This document shows, piece after piece, positions 39,113 through 47,950 of a stretch of 64,000 nt of DNA (the first letter of the stretch is position 1; every line of letters begins with the position of its first letter). The notes below the pieces were generated by a model. That model was given only the letters and a program-made list of their open reading frames with translations, was not told the origin of the DNA and searched no databases. Origin of the DNA: Pseudomonas maumuensis. GTDB taxonomy: Bacteria; Pseudomonadota; Gammaproteobacteria; Pseudomonadales; Pseudomonadaceae. The stretch covers positions 1,550,001 through 1,614,000 of the forward strand of contig NZ_CP077077.1 in the NCBI RefSeq assembly GCF_019139675.1, read 5' to 3'. Position numbers and translations under genes: made by a program.

Positions 39113-40276
39113 TCAGGCCATTCGGGTTCTTGATGGGCAGCCCTGCAAACTGCGGTTTCCCGTGATGACCAGCACGCCAGCCATGGCCAGCCCTGTCGCT
39201 GCCAGCACCAAGGCAGGCTGCAGGCTGGCACTGTAGCGGCTGCTCAACGCCGCCAGCAGCGGCCCACTCAATTGCCCAAGGGCGAAACAAGCGGTCAACA
39301 TCCCGGCATTGCGCTGCGTGGCATGGGGCGCCAGTTCCCGCGAGCGCTGCATCACCAGTTGCATGCAGGCCAGGAACGGCCCACCGCACAGTAGCACGCC
39401 CAATGCCAGGCCGACGCCGCCGCCCAGCAGGCAGGCCAGTACACCCAGCCCTTGCAACCACAAGGTGATGCTCAGCCAGGTCGAGGTGCGGCCTGGGCGG
39501 AGCAGGCTGACGATCATCACACCCAGCGCCGAGGCCAGGCCGAAGGCCGGCCAGAACAGGTCGGCCAGCCATTGCCCATGGAGCTGCTGGCTGGCCATCT
39601 GCGACAGGAAGGTGGCCGGCAGGATGTAGCCGATCCCGTAGAGCGCGTAGACCAGGCCAAGGCGGCCGATGCCATTGTTGGGGCCGCGGTCGTTGCCAAG
39701 GGGCAAGGTGGCGGGTTCGAGCGCTCGCGGCAGCCAGGGCAGCACCGCAAGCAGCATGACCAGTGCGGCAACCCCATAAACCAGCCACAGGGCCGCCGAA
39801 TCCAGCCCCAACAGGTGCGCAGCCAAGGCCAGCAAGCCTGTCACCGCGATCCCGACACCGGGCCCGGCGAACACCAGTGCGCCGAGGCGCTGGCGGCCAT
39901 GGGCACTGGCCAGTTGCTGGCTGAGGCTGGCGATCATCACCAGCACCCAGGCGCTGGCCACGCCGGTGCCGAAGCGCAGCAGCAAATGGCTCCAGAACCC
40001 GTCGGCCGCCCACGATGCCAGGGTCAGCAATACGCACAGCCACAGCCCGCCATGCAGGCGCAGGCGTACCTGGCGTGGCTGGCGGGCGAACATGGCGTCC
40101 AGCGCGCCGAGGAAGTAACCCAGGTAGTTAGCAGCGGCGACCAGGCCGCCGGCGGTCAGGTCGAACTGGCCCTCGGCGATCAGCCGGGGCAGTTGCGGGG
40201 TCAGGGCGAAGCGGCCGATGCCCATGGCCATCATCAGCGCCACGGCGCTGGCCAGCAGTTGCACGAAGGGCGACAT
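39113..40276 (-). CDS. MFS transporter, YbfB/YjiJ family
   Basis: A 387-aa inner-membrane carrier with about 12 hydrophobic segments (for example LLASAVALMMAMGIGRFALTP at the N-terminus). The MGIGRFALTPQLP motif is typical of the YbfB/YjiJ group, whose substrates are mostly unknown. The ATG at 40276 has GGAG upstream; 43 further in-frame codons would extend into the promoter region. It is divergent from a LysR gene 106 bp away, the usual arrangement for a transporter and its regulator. Confidence 0.83.
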   Translation of the reverse strand: MSPFVQLLASAVALMMAMGIGRFALTPQLPRLIAEGQFDLTAGGLVAAANYLGYFLGALDAMFARQPRQVRLRLHGGLWLCVLLTLASWAADGFWSHLLLRFGTGVASAWVLVMIASLSQQLASAHGRQRLGALVFAGPGVGIAVTGLLALAAHLLGLDSAALWLVYGVAALVMLLAVLPWLPRALEPATLPLGNDRGPNNGIGRLGLVYALYGIGYILPATFLSQMASQQLHGQWLADLFWPAFGLASALGVMIVSLLRPGRTSTWLSITLWLQGLGVLACLLGGGVGLALGVLLCGGPFLACMQLVMQRSRELAPHATQRNAGMLTACFALGQLSGPLLAALSSRYSASLQPALVLAATGLAMAGVLVITGNRSLQGCPSRTRMA

Positions 40277-40382
40277 GGTAAGTCTCCTGCACGAAGGAAT
40301 GCGATGGATGGCAGGGTAGGGCGCATTGACTTTCAATAAAATTGAATAATGATGATGAAGTTGTTCTGTTTTGGAGAATATC

Positions 40383-41276
40383 ATGGAGTTCAGCCAACTG
40401 CGCATCTTCCAGGCCGTGGCCGAGGAGGGCTCGGTTACCCGCGCCGCCGAGCGCTTGCACCGGGTGCCGTCGAACCTGTCGACGCGCCTGCGTCAGCTCG
40501 AGGAGCAGCTGGGCGTGGAGTTGTTCCTGCGCGAGCGCCAGCGCTTGCAGCTGTCGCCGGCCGGCAAGGTGCTGCTCGATTACGCCAACCGCCTTTCGAA
40601 CCTGCGCGACGAAGCGCTCGCGGCGGTACAGGGCGGCCAGCCAGCGGGGGATTTCGTGCTGGGCACCATGTACAGCACCGCGGCCATCCACTTGCCGGCA
40701 CTGCTGGCGCGTTATCACCAGGCCTATCCAGCCGTGAACCTGCAGGTCCAGGCCGCGCCTAGTGCGGAACTACTCGAAGGCGTGCTCAGCCATCGGCTGG
40801 ACGCGGCGTTGGTCGACGGCCCGCTCAACCTGGCCGGGCTGGATGGCGTGCCACTGTGCGAGGAAACGCTGGTACTGATCACCAGCCCCGAACACCCGGT
40901 GGTGCATAGCGCCAGTGACGTTGCCGGCAAGGCGGTGTTCACCTTCCGCCAGGGCTGCTCGTACCGCATGCGCCTGGAAGCCTGGTATGCCCATGCCCAC
41001 ACCCCCATGGGCCGGGTGATGGAGATCGAGTCCTACCAGAGCATGCTGGCCTGCGTGATCGCCGGGGCCGGGGTGGCACTCATGGCGCAATCGATGCTCG
41101 ACAGCCTGCCGGGGCGTAACCAGGTGCGCGTACACCGCTTGCAGGCGCCGTTCGATCAGGCGATGACTTGGTTGATGTGGCGCCAGGGCAAACGCGGGGC
41201 GAATCTGCAGGCCTGGATCGACTTGCAACAAAGCGAAACGATTGACCGGCCGTCGGAAGCTGCCATCTGCGCTTGA
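40383..41276 (+). CDS. LysR-family transcriptional regulator
   Basis: A 297-aa LTTR with an N-terminal HTH (FSQLRIFQAVAEEGSVTRAAERLHRVPSNLSTRLRQLEEQLG, about residues 3-45) and a periplasmic-binding-like effector domain. The ATG at 40383 has GGAG 8 nt upstream. It is divergent from the MFS gene and is likely its regulator. Its place next to the PA1414-family gene matches what I recall of PA1413/PA1414 in P. aeruginosa. Its stop codon lies inside an Anr-like box. Confidence 0.85.
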   Translation: MEFSQLRIFQAVAEEGSVTRAAERLHRVPSNLSTRLRQLEEQLGVELFLRERQRLQLSPAGKVLLDYANRLSNLRDEALAAVQGGQPAGDFVLGTMYSTAAIHLPALLARYHQAYPAVNLQVQAAPSAELLEGVLSHRLDAALVDGPLNLAGLDGVPLCEETLVLITSPEHPVVHSASDVAGKAVFTFRQGCSYRMRLEAWYAHAHTPMGRVMEIESYQSMLACVIAGAGVALMAQSMLDSLPGRNQVRVHRLQAPFDQAMTWLMWRQGKRGANLQAWIDLQQSETIDRPSEAAICA

Positions 41277-41286
41277 TCCGGGTCAA
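41273..41286 (+). promoter_or_regulatory. Anr/Fnr-type box
   Basis: TTGATccggGTCAA matches the Anr consensus TTGAT-N4-ATCAA at nine of the ten defined positions. It overlaps the LysR stop codon and lies 114 bp before the PA1414-family ATG. A -10-like TATGAT is at 41338-41343, which would put the box about 70 nt upstream of the start of transcription; a closer, weaker -10 is also possible. Low-oxygen activation is predicted. Confidence 0.65.
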
Positions 41287-41320
41287 AATCGCCCATATCT
41301 GTAAGAGCAGAGGCATGCGC

Positions 41321-41400
41321 AATACAGGACATAGGTCTATGATCTGTATGACGCATCGCAAGTTTGATTGACCGTGAGGCTGACCCGTCAAGGGGGCAAT
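41321..41400 (+). ncRNA. Leader of the PA1414-family gene, candidate SicX-like sRNA
   Basis: From memory, the leader of PA1414 in P. aeruginosa gives the oxygen-responsive sRNA SicX. Here the same small gene has an Anr-like box and a leader of about 60-80 nt with a weak inverted repeat (ttgac at 41368-41372, gtcaa at 41387-41391). No sequence match to SicX could be checked, so this rests on synteny and regulation only. The start of the RNA is a guess. Confidence 0.28.
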
Positions 41401-41529
41401 ATGAACGAACGCATGTACAACTGGCTCCATGACCTCGCCGTCGCCTTGGGCCTGCTCCCGCCACCGTTGCAGCCGGTGCCGATCCCGACCGACGAAGAAC
41501 AGCGCAAGCGCCAGCCGCGTCGGCGCTGA
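41401..41529 (+). CDS. PA1414-family small protein (42 aa)
   Basis: Encodes MNERMYNWLHDLAVALGLLP followed by a proline-rich turn and a basic end (QRKRQPRRR). This is the layout of the PA1414 family: a short amphipathic helix, PPLQPVPIPTD and an arginine-rich tail. AAGGGGGC lies 4-5 nt before the ATG. PA1414 of P. aeruginosa is strongly induced at low oxygen; its function is unknown. The gene is preceded by an Anr-like box and followed by a strong terminator, so it is a stand-alone unit. Confidence 0.8.
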   Translation: MNERMYNWLHDLAVALGLLPPPLQPVPIPTDEEQRKRQPRRR

Positions 41530-41536
41530 CAACAGA

Positions 41537-41576
41537 CAAAAAGGCCGCCGCATCATCGTGATGCGGCGGCCTTTTG
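41537..41576 (+). terminator. Rho-independent terminator of the PA1414-family gene
   Basis: A perfect 15-bp-plus stem (aaggccgccgcatca with its complement) around a 3-nt loop ends in four Ts; the A run on the other side lets it work for the opposite strand too. Confidence 0.9.
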
Positions 41577-41596
41577 CGTTCGTGGGCCGTGTAGTG

Positions 41597-41640
41597 GGGC
41601 GCTTTGCGCCCCTATTGCCGACAAGCCGGCTCCCACAGGG
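41597..41640. repeat. Short hairpin and single REP element
   Basis: ggggcgctttgcgcccc (41597-41613) is followed by attgccgacaagccggctcc (41614-41633), a REP core. It lies just after the stop of the convergent symporter gene's neighbour and may protect or end transcripts. Confidence 0.55.
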
Positions 41641-41651
41641 ATGGCGCTGAG

Positions 41652-43031
41652 TCAGGCCAGTTTCACTGCACCTACCGGCTTGCGCGATGCCAGACTGACC
41701 ACCACGAAGCTCACCAGGCCGATGGCCAGGCTGTAGTAGATCGGCGAATTGGCGTCCAGGCCGTCCTTGAACATGAAGAACAACGCGGTAGCGAAGCCCA
41801 GCGTCATGCTGGCGATGGCGCCGGCGGTGGTTGCGCGTTTCCAGAAGATCGCGCCCATCAGCGGGATCAGCATGCCGCCCACCAGCAGGTTGTAGGCCAG
41901 GGTCAGGGCGCTGATCACATCGTTCACTGCCAGGGCGATGCCCAGCACCACCAGGCCGGTGAGCAAGGTGAACAGGCGGTTGATGCCCAGGCTCGACTGC
42001 TTGCCGCCGCGCAGTTTCGGCAGCAGGTCTTCGGTCAGGGTGGTGGAGGCGGCCAGCAGACCGGCACTGGCGGTGGACATCATCGCGGCCAGGGCAGCGG
42101 CCATCAGCAGGCCACGGATACCCTCGGGCAGCTGGCCCTTGATCATCTCGGCGAAAGCGTTGTTCGGGTTGGCCAGGTCCGGCATCAGCACGTGGGCAGC
42201 CATGCCGATCAGCGCGCAGGCCAGGCCGTACAGCACGCAGTAGATACCGGCGGTGGTGCCGGCGCGCTGGCAGACCTTCTCGTCACGGGCGGTGAACACG
42301 CGCTGCCAGATGTCCTGGCCGATCAGGATGCCGAAGAAGTAGATCAGGAAGTAGGTGATGATGGTGTCCCAGCCGATGGTGGTCCAGCTGAAGCTGGCCG
42401 CCGGCAGCTTGGCCACCAGGGCGTCCCAGCCGCCGGCCTTGTACAGGCACACCGGCAGCAGGATGAACATCAGGCCCACGGTCTTGATCACGAACTGGAC
42501 GATGTCGGTCAGGGTCAGCGACCACATGCCGCCGATGGTCGAGTACACCACCACCACGCCGCCGCCGAACAGCAGGGCCATCCAGAACGGCACGTCGAGC
42601 AGTACCTGCAGCACGGTGCCCATGGCCAGGGTCGAGGTCACCGCGATCATCAGCGCGTAGGCGAGCATGATCGCCGCGCTGGCCTGGCGGGCCATCGGGT
42701 TGTAGCGGCGCTCCAGCACCTGGGTCACGGTGAAGATCTTCAGGCGCAGCAGCGGCTTGGCCAGGAACAGGTTGAGCGCGATGATCCCCAGGCCCAGGGC
42801 GGCGCACAGCCAGAAGCCGGAGATGCCATGCACGTAGCCCAGGCGCACGGTGCCGACGGTGGAGGCGCCGCCGAGCACGGTGGTGGCCATGGTGCCCATG
42901 TACAGGGTCGGGCCGAGGTTGCGCCCGGCCACCAGGTAGTCTTCGTGGGTCTTCGCACGCCGCATGCCGTACCAGCCGAGGGCGAGCATGCCGGCGGCAT
43001 AGATCAGTACAACGATGATGTCCAAGGCCAT
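41652..43031 (-). CDS. Sodium:solute symporter (SSS family)
   Basis: A 459-aa inner-membrane protein with about 12-13 hydrophobic segments. The start (MALDIIVVLIYAAGMLALGWYGMRRAKTHEDYLVAGRN) and the GGASTVGTVRLGYVHG and GIRGLLMAAALAAMMSTASAGLLA segments are SSS signatures; the last corresponds to the region near the sodium site. The neighbouring guanidinobutyrase gene, 250 bp upstream on the same strand, suggests it imports 4-guanidinobutyrate or a related compound; that is inference. A pair of inverted repeats lies between the two genes, so they may be separate transcripts. Confidence 0.85.
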   Translation of the reverse strand: MALDIIVVLIYAAGMLALGWYGMRRAKTHEDYLVAGRNLGPTLYMGTMATTVLGGASTVGTVRLGYVHGISGFWLCAALGLGIIALNLFLAKPLLRLKIFTVTQVLERRYNPMARQASAAIMLAYALMIAVTSTLAMGTVLQVLLDVPFWMALLFGGGVVVVYSTIGGMWSLTLTDIVQFVIKTVGLMFILLPVCLYKAGGWDALVAKLPAASFSWTTIGWDTIITYFLIYFFGILIGQDIWQRVFTARDEKVCQRAGTTAGIYCVLYGLACALIGMAAHVLMPDLANPNNAFAEMIKGQLPEGIRGLLMAAALAAMMSTASAGLLAASTTLTEDLLPKLRGGKQSSLGINRLFTLLTGLVVLGIALAVNDVISALTLAYNLLVGGMLIPLMGAIFWKRATTAGAIASMTLGFATALFFMFKDGLDANSPIYYSLAIGLVSFVVVSLASRKPVGAVKLA

Positions 43032-43179
43032 TGGGGGTCTCCCGATTATCTTTATTATGGCGAGATCGGCCGTCCGGACGGGTTCATGCGCCCGGCGGTC
43101 CTGTTGTGTGTGGCGGGCCTCTATGGCCCTCCCGAATGGCTCCTGCCGGGGTCAAACTTTCAGGACGTCTATCACTACC

Positions 43180-43267
43180 CTGTAGGAGCGGCTTCAGCCG
43201 CGAAGCAGGCGCCGCCATATCTGGGCACCCGCTTCGCGGGCGATCGCGGCTGAAGCCGCTCCTACAG
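43180..43267. repeat. Inverted repeat pair of the TGTAGGAGCGGCTTCAGCCG class
   Basis: ctgtaggagcggcttcagcc at the left end is exactly complementary to the right end (ggctgaagccgctcctacag), a 24-bp perfect match with a spacer of about 40 nt. This is a different class from the GCCGGCAAGCC REPs and recurs at 47842-47928. It fits a REPIN-like doublet between the symporter and guanidinobutyrase genes. Confidence 0.7.
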
Positions 43268-43281
43268 GGAAGAGGTCCGCC

Positions 43282-44232
43282 TTAGCGGCGCACCACGCCC
43301 GGCAGCACGCAGAGCATTTCGAACAGCAGGTTGGCACCCAGCAGCGAGGTGTTGCCGGTGGTGTCGTAGGGTGGGGAAACCTCGACCAGGTCGCAGCCGA
43401 TCAGGTCCAGGCCGTGGCAGCCGCGGATGATCTCCATCGCCTGGATGGTGGTCAAGCCGCCGATCTCCGGGGTGCCGGTGCCGGGCGCCCAGGCCGGGTC
43501 GATGCCGTCGATGTCGAACGACAGGTACACCGGGCCGCCACCGACTTTCTCGCGTACTTCGGCCATCAGCGGCGCCAGCGACTTGTGCCAGCACTCTTCG
43601 GCCTGTACCACGCGAAAGCCCTGGCGGCGGCTCCAGTTGAAATCGTCGGCGGTGTAGCCCTGGGCGCGCAGGCCGATCTGCACCACGCGGTCGCAATCGA
43701 GCAGGCCCTCTTCCACGGCGCGGCGGAAGGTGGTGCCGTGGGCGATCTTCTCGCCGAACATGTGGTCGTTGACGTCGGCGTGGGCATCGATGTGGACCAG
43801 GCCGATCTTGCCGTGCTTCTTGTGCAGGGCACGCAGGATCGGCAGGGTGATGGTGTGGTCGCCGCCCAGGGTCAGCGGGATGACATTGTGCTCGACGATC
43901 TCGTCGTAGGCCTCTTCGATGATGCGCACGGCGTCGAGCAGGTTGAAGGTGTTGATCGCCACGTCACCGATGTCGGCCACCGACAGCGAGTCGAACGGGG
44001 CAGCGCCGGTGGCCATGTTGTAGGGGCGGATCATCACCGACTCGGCGCGGATCTGCCGCGGGCCGAAGCGGGTGCCGGAACGCAGCGAGGTGCCGATGTC
44101 CAGCGGCACGCCGATGAACGCGGCGTCCAGGCCTTCGGCGTTTTGCAGGTGGGGCAGGCGAAGCATGGTGGCGATGCCGCCGAAACGCGGCATTTCGTTG
44201 CCGCCCAGTGGTTGGTGGAGAATCTTGTCCAC
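43282..44232 (-). CDS. gbuA: Guanidinobutyrase (agmatinase/ureohydrolase family, GbuA-like)
   Basis: A 316-aa Mn-dependent ureohydrolase expected to split 4-guanidinobutyrate into GABA and urea. Metal ligands are visible in GGDHT (123-127), DAHADVND (149-156) and SFDIDGIDP. The sequence is very close to what I recall of P. aeruginosa GbuA, including the start MDKxLHQPLGGNEMPRFGG. The GTG at 44232 is chosen because GAGG (bases of the ATGAGG at 44244-44239) lies 7 nt before it and gives that start; the ATG four codons earlier has no ribosome site. The divergent LysR gene is the GbuR-like activator. Confidence 0.9.
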   Translation of the reverse strand: MDKILHQPLGGNEMPRFGGIATMLRLPHLQNAEGLDAAFIGVPLDIGTSLRSGTRFGPRQIRAESVMIRPYNMATGAAPFDSLSVADIGDVAINTFNLLDAVRIIEEAYDEIVEHNVIPLTLGGDHTITLPILRALHKKHGKIGLVHIDAHADVNDHMFGEKIAHGTTFRRAVEEGLLDCDRVVQIGLRAQGYTADDFNWSRRQGFRVVQAEECWHKSLAPLMAEVREKVGGGPVYLSFDIDGIDPAWAPGTGTPEIGGLTTIQAMEIIRGCHGLDLIGCDLVEVSPPYDTTGNTSLLGANLLFEMLCVLPGVVRR

Positions 44233-44456
44233 GGTGGGCCTCATCAGTCGGTCGATTGTTCTGTTTGTTCGAACCTGTGCCGCCGCGCGCCTGGATCAGC
44301 TGGTCATGCTGGCGGGCAGGGACATTTCGCCGCAGTCTGCGCAAGGTAGTGGCCGGGAAGAATCGCTACCGACAAATACTTACTTCAGGATTCTCTGAAC
44401 TATCGACCGGCAACCGGGTTAGACTCTGGCGATTTCCACCCTGCGGACCCTGCGCC

Positions 44457-45350
44457 ATGGCCTCATCGCTGCCCGACCTGAAACTGCTGCGTATCTTCGC
44501 CAGCGTGGTGCGCCACCAGGGGTTCGCCAACGCCCAGCGGGATCTCAACCTGTCCACCTCGGCGATCAGCACCTACATGAGCCAGCTGGAAAGCGCCCTG
44601 GGGATCGTGCTGTGCCACCGTGGTCGGGGCGGCTTCAGCCTGACCAGCAAGGGCGAGCTGTTCCACCAGGAGACCTTGCGCCTGCTCGGCGAGCTGGATG
44701 GCTTCGAACAGTACGCCGCGGCGCTAAAGGGCGAGCTGCGCGGCACTCTGAACCTGGGGGTGATCGACTCCACCGTTGGCGACAGCGCCCTGCCGCTGGC
44801 CGAGGCCATCGGCGCCTACAGCCAGGAACACCCGGCGGTGCATCTGCACCTGTCGGTCTCCAGCCCCTACGAACTGCAGCTCGGGGTGCAGGACAACCGC
44901 CTGGACCTGGCCATCGGCGCGTTCTCCTCGCGTATGAGCGGGCTGGTCTACCAGCCGCTGTACCGCGAGCAGCACTGGTTGTATTGCAGTAGCCGTCACG
45001 CGTTGTTCGGCGAGCGGCGTATTCCGGAGCCGGTGGTCACCCAGCAGCGTATGGTCGGGCGGGGTTATTGGAGCCAGGCCGAGCTCGCCCGGCATGGCTT
45101 CAAGCACAGCGCGGCCACCGTGGAGAGCATGGAGGCGCAGTTGATTCTGATTCTTTCCGGCGCCTACATCGGCTACTTGCCCGAGCACTATGCCCAGGCC
45201 TGGGTCGACAAGGGCGACCTGCGCGTGCTGTCGCCGGCCACGTTCGGTTACCAGGCGCCGTTCTCCCTGATCATCCGCCGTGGTCGTAGCCGGGAACCGT
45301 TGATTCAGACATTCCGCGACTTGCTCAAGAGCCAGCTCAACGTGGGTTGA
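44457..45350 (+). CDS. gbuR: LysR-family regulator, GbuR-like
   Basis: A 297-aa LTTR with an HTH (LKLLRIFASVVRHQGFANAQRDLNLSTSAISTYMSQLESALG, about residues 8-50). In P. aeruginosa GbuR activates gbuA in response to 4-guanidinobutyrate and is divergent from it, as here (224 bp apart). The ATG at 44457 gives the normal LTTR length; the longer upstream frame from 44208 reads through the promoter region. Confidence 0.85.
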   Translation: MASSLPDLKLLRIFASVVRHQGFANAQRDLNLSTSAISTYMSQLESALGIVLCHRGRGGFSLTSKGELFHQETLRLLGELDGFEQYAAALKGELRGTLNLGVIDSTVGDSALPLAEAIGAYSQEHPAVHLHLSVSSPYELQLGVQDNRLDLAIGAFSSRMSGLVYQPLYREQHWLYCSSRHALFGERRIPEPVVTQQRMVGRGYWSQAELARHGFKHSAATVESMEAQLILILSGAYIGYLPEHYAQAWVDKGDLRVLSPATFGYQAPFSLIIRRGRSREPLIQTFRDLLKSQLNVG

Positions 45351-45490
45351 ACCAGACCGATTCAGGACATTTCGTCAGTTCCAGACCATTTCCTACAGAA
45401 ACTTGACCGCTGGCATGCTGGCCTTCTGCTAAATATCTACTTGCTCTGATGATTTTCCCACTCATCCGGATAAGCAAGGGATCGCCAACG

Positions 45491-47056
45491 ATGCGCATGA
45501 ATTTGCCCGTCACCGAGCACGAAAGAACCTTTCCCCAAGACCAGCGGCTGATCTCCACCACCGACCTGAACAGCCGCATCACCTATTGCAATGACGCATT
45601 CGTGGCCATCAGCGGCTTCACCTACGACGAACTGGTGGGCCAGCCGCACAACCTGGTGCGCCACCCGGACATGCCTGCGGCGGTCTTCGGGCATATGTGG
45701 GACACCCTCAAGCAGGGCAAACCCTGGATGGGCGTGGTCAAGAACCGCGCCAAGAACGGCGATTTCTATTGGGTCAGCGCCTACGTCACGGCGGTGTATG
45801 AAAACGGCCGCATCAGTGGCTACGAATCGGTGCGCTCGGTGCCAAGCCGGGAGCAGATCCGCCGGGCGCAGAGGCTGTATGCCCGTCTGCGTGCAGGGCG
45901 CTCGCCGGTACCGCTGGCGGCGCGTCTGGGCCATGAAGTTGGCCATGGCTGGCCGCTGATCGGCGCGGGATTACTGTCGGCCGCCGCTTACCTGTGGTTG
46001 CCGCCGTACGCGGCGCTGGGGGTGCTGATGGCCAGCCTGCTGGCGGCCTGGTACGCGATCGAGCACCGGCAGAACCAGTCGATCCGACGCACCCTCGAAG
46101 AGCACCCCAAGGCTTTCACCAGCCCGCTGGTCGCCCTGACCTACAGTGACAACCCCGGGCTGCAAGGCCAGCTCGACCTGGCCATCATCAGCGAGGAGGC
46201 GCGCCTGCAGACCGCGCTGACCCGCCTGGTGGATGCCGGTGTCGGGGTCAAGTCGCGGGCCGCGCAGTCCGCCGGGCTGTCCGATGCCCAGGCGCAGATG
46301 CTCGACCGCCAGCGCAGCGAAACCGACCAGTCGGCCACCGCCATCGCGCAGATGGCGGCGACCATCCAGCAGGTCACCCATAACGTGCAGACCACCGCCC
46401 ACGCCGCCAGCGACGCCGACCAGCTGGCCCAGCAGGGCAGCGACCTGGCGCAGCAGAGCCTGCGGGCCATGGGCAGCATGAGCGAGGCGGTCAGCGACAT
46501 CGGTCAGGCGGTCAACGCCCTGGCCGAGCAGACCCAGTCGATTGGCAGCGTGGTGGATGTGATCACCTCGATCGCCGAGCAGACCAACCTGCTGGCGCTC
46601 AATGCCGCCATCGAGGCGGCACGGGCCGGCGAGCAGGGCAGGGGCTTCGCCGTGGTGGCGGACGAGGTACGGTCGCTGGCGCAGCGCACCCGCACCTCGA
46701 CCGAGGAGATCCACCACATCATCTCGACCCTGCGTTCCGGTGCCGACCGCGCGGTGGCCAGCGCCAGCCGTGGGCAGCAGATCTCCAGCGACAGCGTGCA
46801 TAGCGTCGAGGCGGTGCAACAGGCGTTGGCGGGCATCGTCCAAGCGATCAGCCGCATCACCGGCATGAGCCAGCAGATGGCCACGGCGTCCGAGCAGCAG
46901 AGCCATGTGGCCGAGGACATCAACCAGCAGATCGTGCGCATCGCTCAGTTGTGCGACGAGAGCGCGGGGCAGGCCAAGCAGGGGGCCGAGATCAGCCAAG
47001 ACCTGGAGCGGATGGCGGAGTACCTGCACAGCCTGGCGGAGCGGTTCAACCGCTGA
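45491..47056 (+). CDS. aer: Aerotaxis receptor-like chemoreceptor (Aer type)
   Basis: A 521-aa chemotaxis transducer. An N-terminal PAS domain ([33 protein letters not shown]) closely resembles E. coli Aer, which binds FAD and senses energy state. Two neighbouring hydrophobic segments (about residues 145-185) form the membrane hairpin; the rest is the cytoplasmic signalling coiled coil with the highly conserved tip ([20 protein letters not shown] ... [10 protein letters not shown]). It has no periplasmic ligand domain. The start at 45491 follows AAGGGA; the longer frame from 45449 is not conserved. P. putida has three Aer-like receptors; this looks like the PP_4521 one by position. Confidence 0.87.
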   Translation: MRMNLPVTEHERTFPQDQRLISTTDLNSRITYCNDAFVAISGFTYDELVGQPHNLVRHPDMPAAVFGHMWDTLKQGKPWMGVVKNRAKNGDFYWVSAYVTAVYENGRISGYESVRSVPSREQIRRAQRLYARLRAGRSPVPLAARLGHEVGHGWPLIGAGLLSAAAYLWLPPYAALGVLMASLLAAWYAIEHRQNQSIRRTLEEHPKAFTSPLVALTYSDNPGLQGQLDLAIISEEARLQTALTRLVDAGVGVKSRAAQSAGLSDAQAQMLDRQRSETDQSATAIAQMAATIQQVTHNVQTTAHAASDADQLAQQGSDLAQQSLRAMGSMSEAVSDIGQAVNALAEQTQSIGSVVDVITSIAEQTNLLALNAAIEAARAGEQGRGFAVVADEVRSLAQRTRTSTEEIHHIISTLRSGADRAVASASRGQQISSDSVHSVEAVQQALAGIVQAISRITGMSQQMATASEQQSHVAEDINQQIVRIAQLCDESAGQAKQGAEISQDLERMAEYLHSLAERFNR

Positions 47057-47069
47057 TGCGCGTTGCCTT

Positions 47070-47150
47070 CATCGCCGGCAAGCCGCCTCCCGCGTAGCGC
47101 AAGGCTTGAGGTTTGCGCGTTCGGTGTGGGAGCCGGCTTGCCGGCGAAAG
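47070..47150. repeat. Inverted pair of REP elements
   Basis: catcgccggcaagccgcctc (about 47070-47089) faces tgtgggagccggcttgccgg (about 47126-47145). A REP doublet between the receptor and DTW-protein genes; the first copy has a substitution (ccgcctcccgc) relative to the common core. Confidence 0.6.
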
Positions 47151-47212
47151 GCCCGCAAAGCGGGCCCAAATTTCCAGCCTGTGGCAAAATCCCTCCGCCA
47201 ACGGAGACCCCC

Positions 47213-47812
47213 ATGCCCAGACCCCGCTGCGAGCGCTGCCAGCGCCCGCTCGCCCATTGCCTCTGCCCACTGATCCCGCACCTGGACAGCCGCACCCGCG
47301 TGGTCGTGCTGCAACACCCCAGTGAAACCGCCCACGCCTTGAATACGGCACGCCTGGCGGCCCTTGGCTTGGTCAATGCCGAGCTGCGGATCGGCGAGGT
47401 GTTCGATGACCTTGAGACATTGCTGGCGACACCGGGTTATCGCCCGGTGCTGTTGTTCCCAGGTGATGAGGCAGAGGTCTTGCAGGCATATGGGCAGGGA
47501 GATGATCTGCCATTGCTGCTGATCGTACCCGACGGTACCTGGCGCAAGGCACGCAAGATGCTCTACCTGAACCCGCAGCTGGAAGCATTGCCACGGGTAA
47601 CGCTGGGCGCGGTCCTGCCTTCGCGCTACCGGTTGCGCAAGGCACCTGAGCCAGGCGCAGTATCCACCCTCGAGGCGATCGTGCAGGCGCTGAACGTGCT
47701 GGAAGCGCCTGCTGGCTTCGATGCGTTGTTGCGCCCGTTCGAGGCGTTGATCGACGGGCAGATCGCAGCCATGGGCGCCGAGACGTTTCAACGGAATCAT
47801 GGGCAGGACTGA
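47213..47812 (+). CDS. tapT: DTW-domain tRNA-uridine aminocarboxypropyltransferase (TapT-like)
   Basis: A 199-aa enzyme that would transfer the aminocarboxypropyl group of SAM to uridine (acp3U) in tRNA, as E. coli TapT (YfiP) does. An N-terminal zinc-type cluster (CERCQRPLAHCLCP) is followed by VVLQHPSE, LLFPGDEA and the DTW-type motif (VPDGTWRKARKML, here with DGTW). The ATG at 47213 has GGAG 8 nt upstream. It stands alone between REP-type doublets. The match to the family is clear; the tRNA position is inferred from E. coli. Confidence 0.85.
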   Translation: MPRPRCERCQRPLAHCLCPLIPHLDSRTRVVVLQHPSETAHALNTARLAALGLVNAELRIGEVFDDLETLLATPGYRPVLLFPGDEAEVLQAYGQGDDLPLLLIVPDGTWRKARKMLYLNPQLEALPRVTLGAVLPSRYRLRKAPEPGAVSTLEAIVQALNVLEAPAGFDALLRPFEALIDGQIAAMGAETFQRNHGQD

Positions 47813-47841
47813 GCTGATGACGCATTGCTTTGGGTAGACCA

Positions 47842-47928
47842 CTGTAGGAACGGTTTTAGCCGCGATCACCCGCGAAGCGGGTTCCAGGCACCGCGTCGCC
47901 GGCATCGCGGCTGAAGCCGCTCCTACAG
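47842..47928. repeat. Inverted repeat pair of the TGTAGGAGCGGCTTCAGCCG class
   Basis: ctgtaggaacggttttagcc at the left and ggctgaagccgctcctacag at the right are nearly complementary, with a spacer of about 40 nt that contains its own short hairpin (acccgcgaagcgggtt). It is a second copy of the doublet seen at 43180-43267, here between the convergent tapT-like and lapC-like genes. Confidence 0.65.
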
Positions 47929-47950
47929 AAGTCCCTGCTATGACGTGAAG

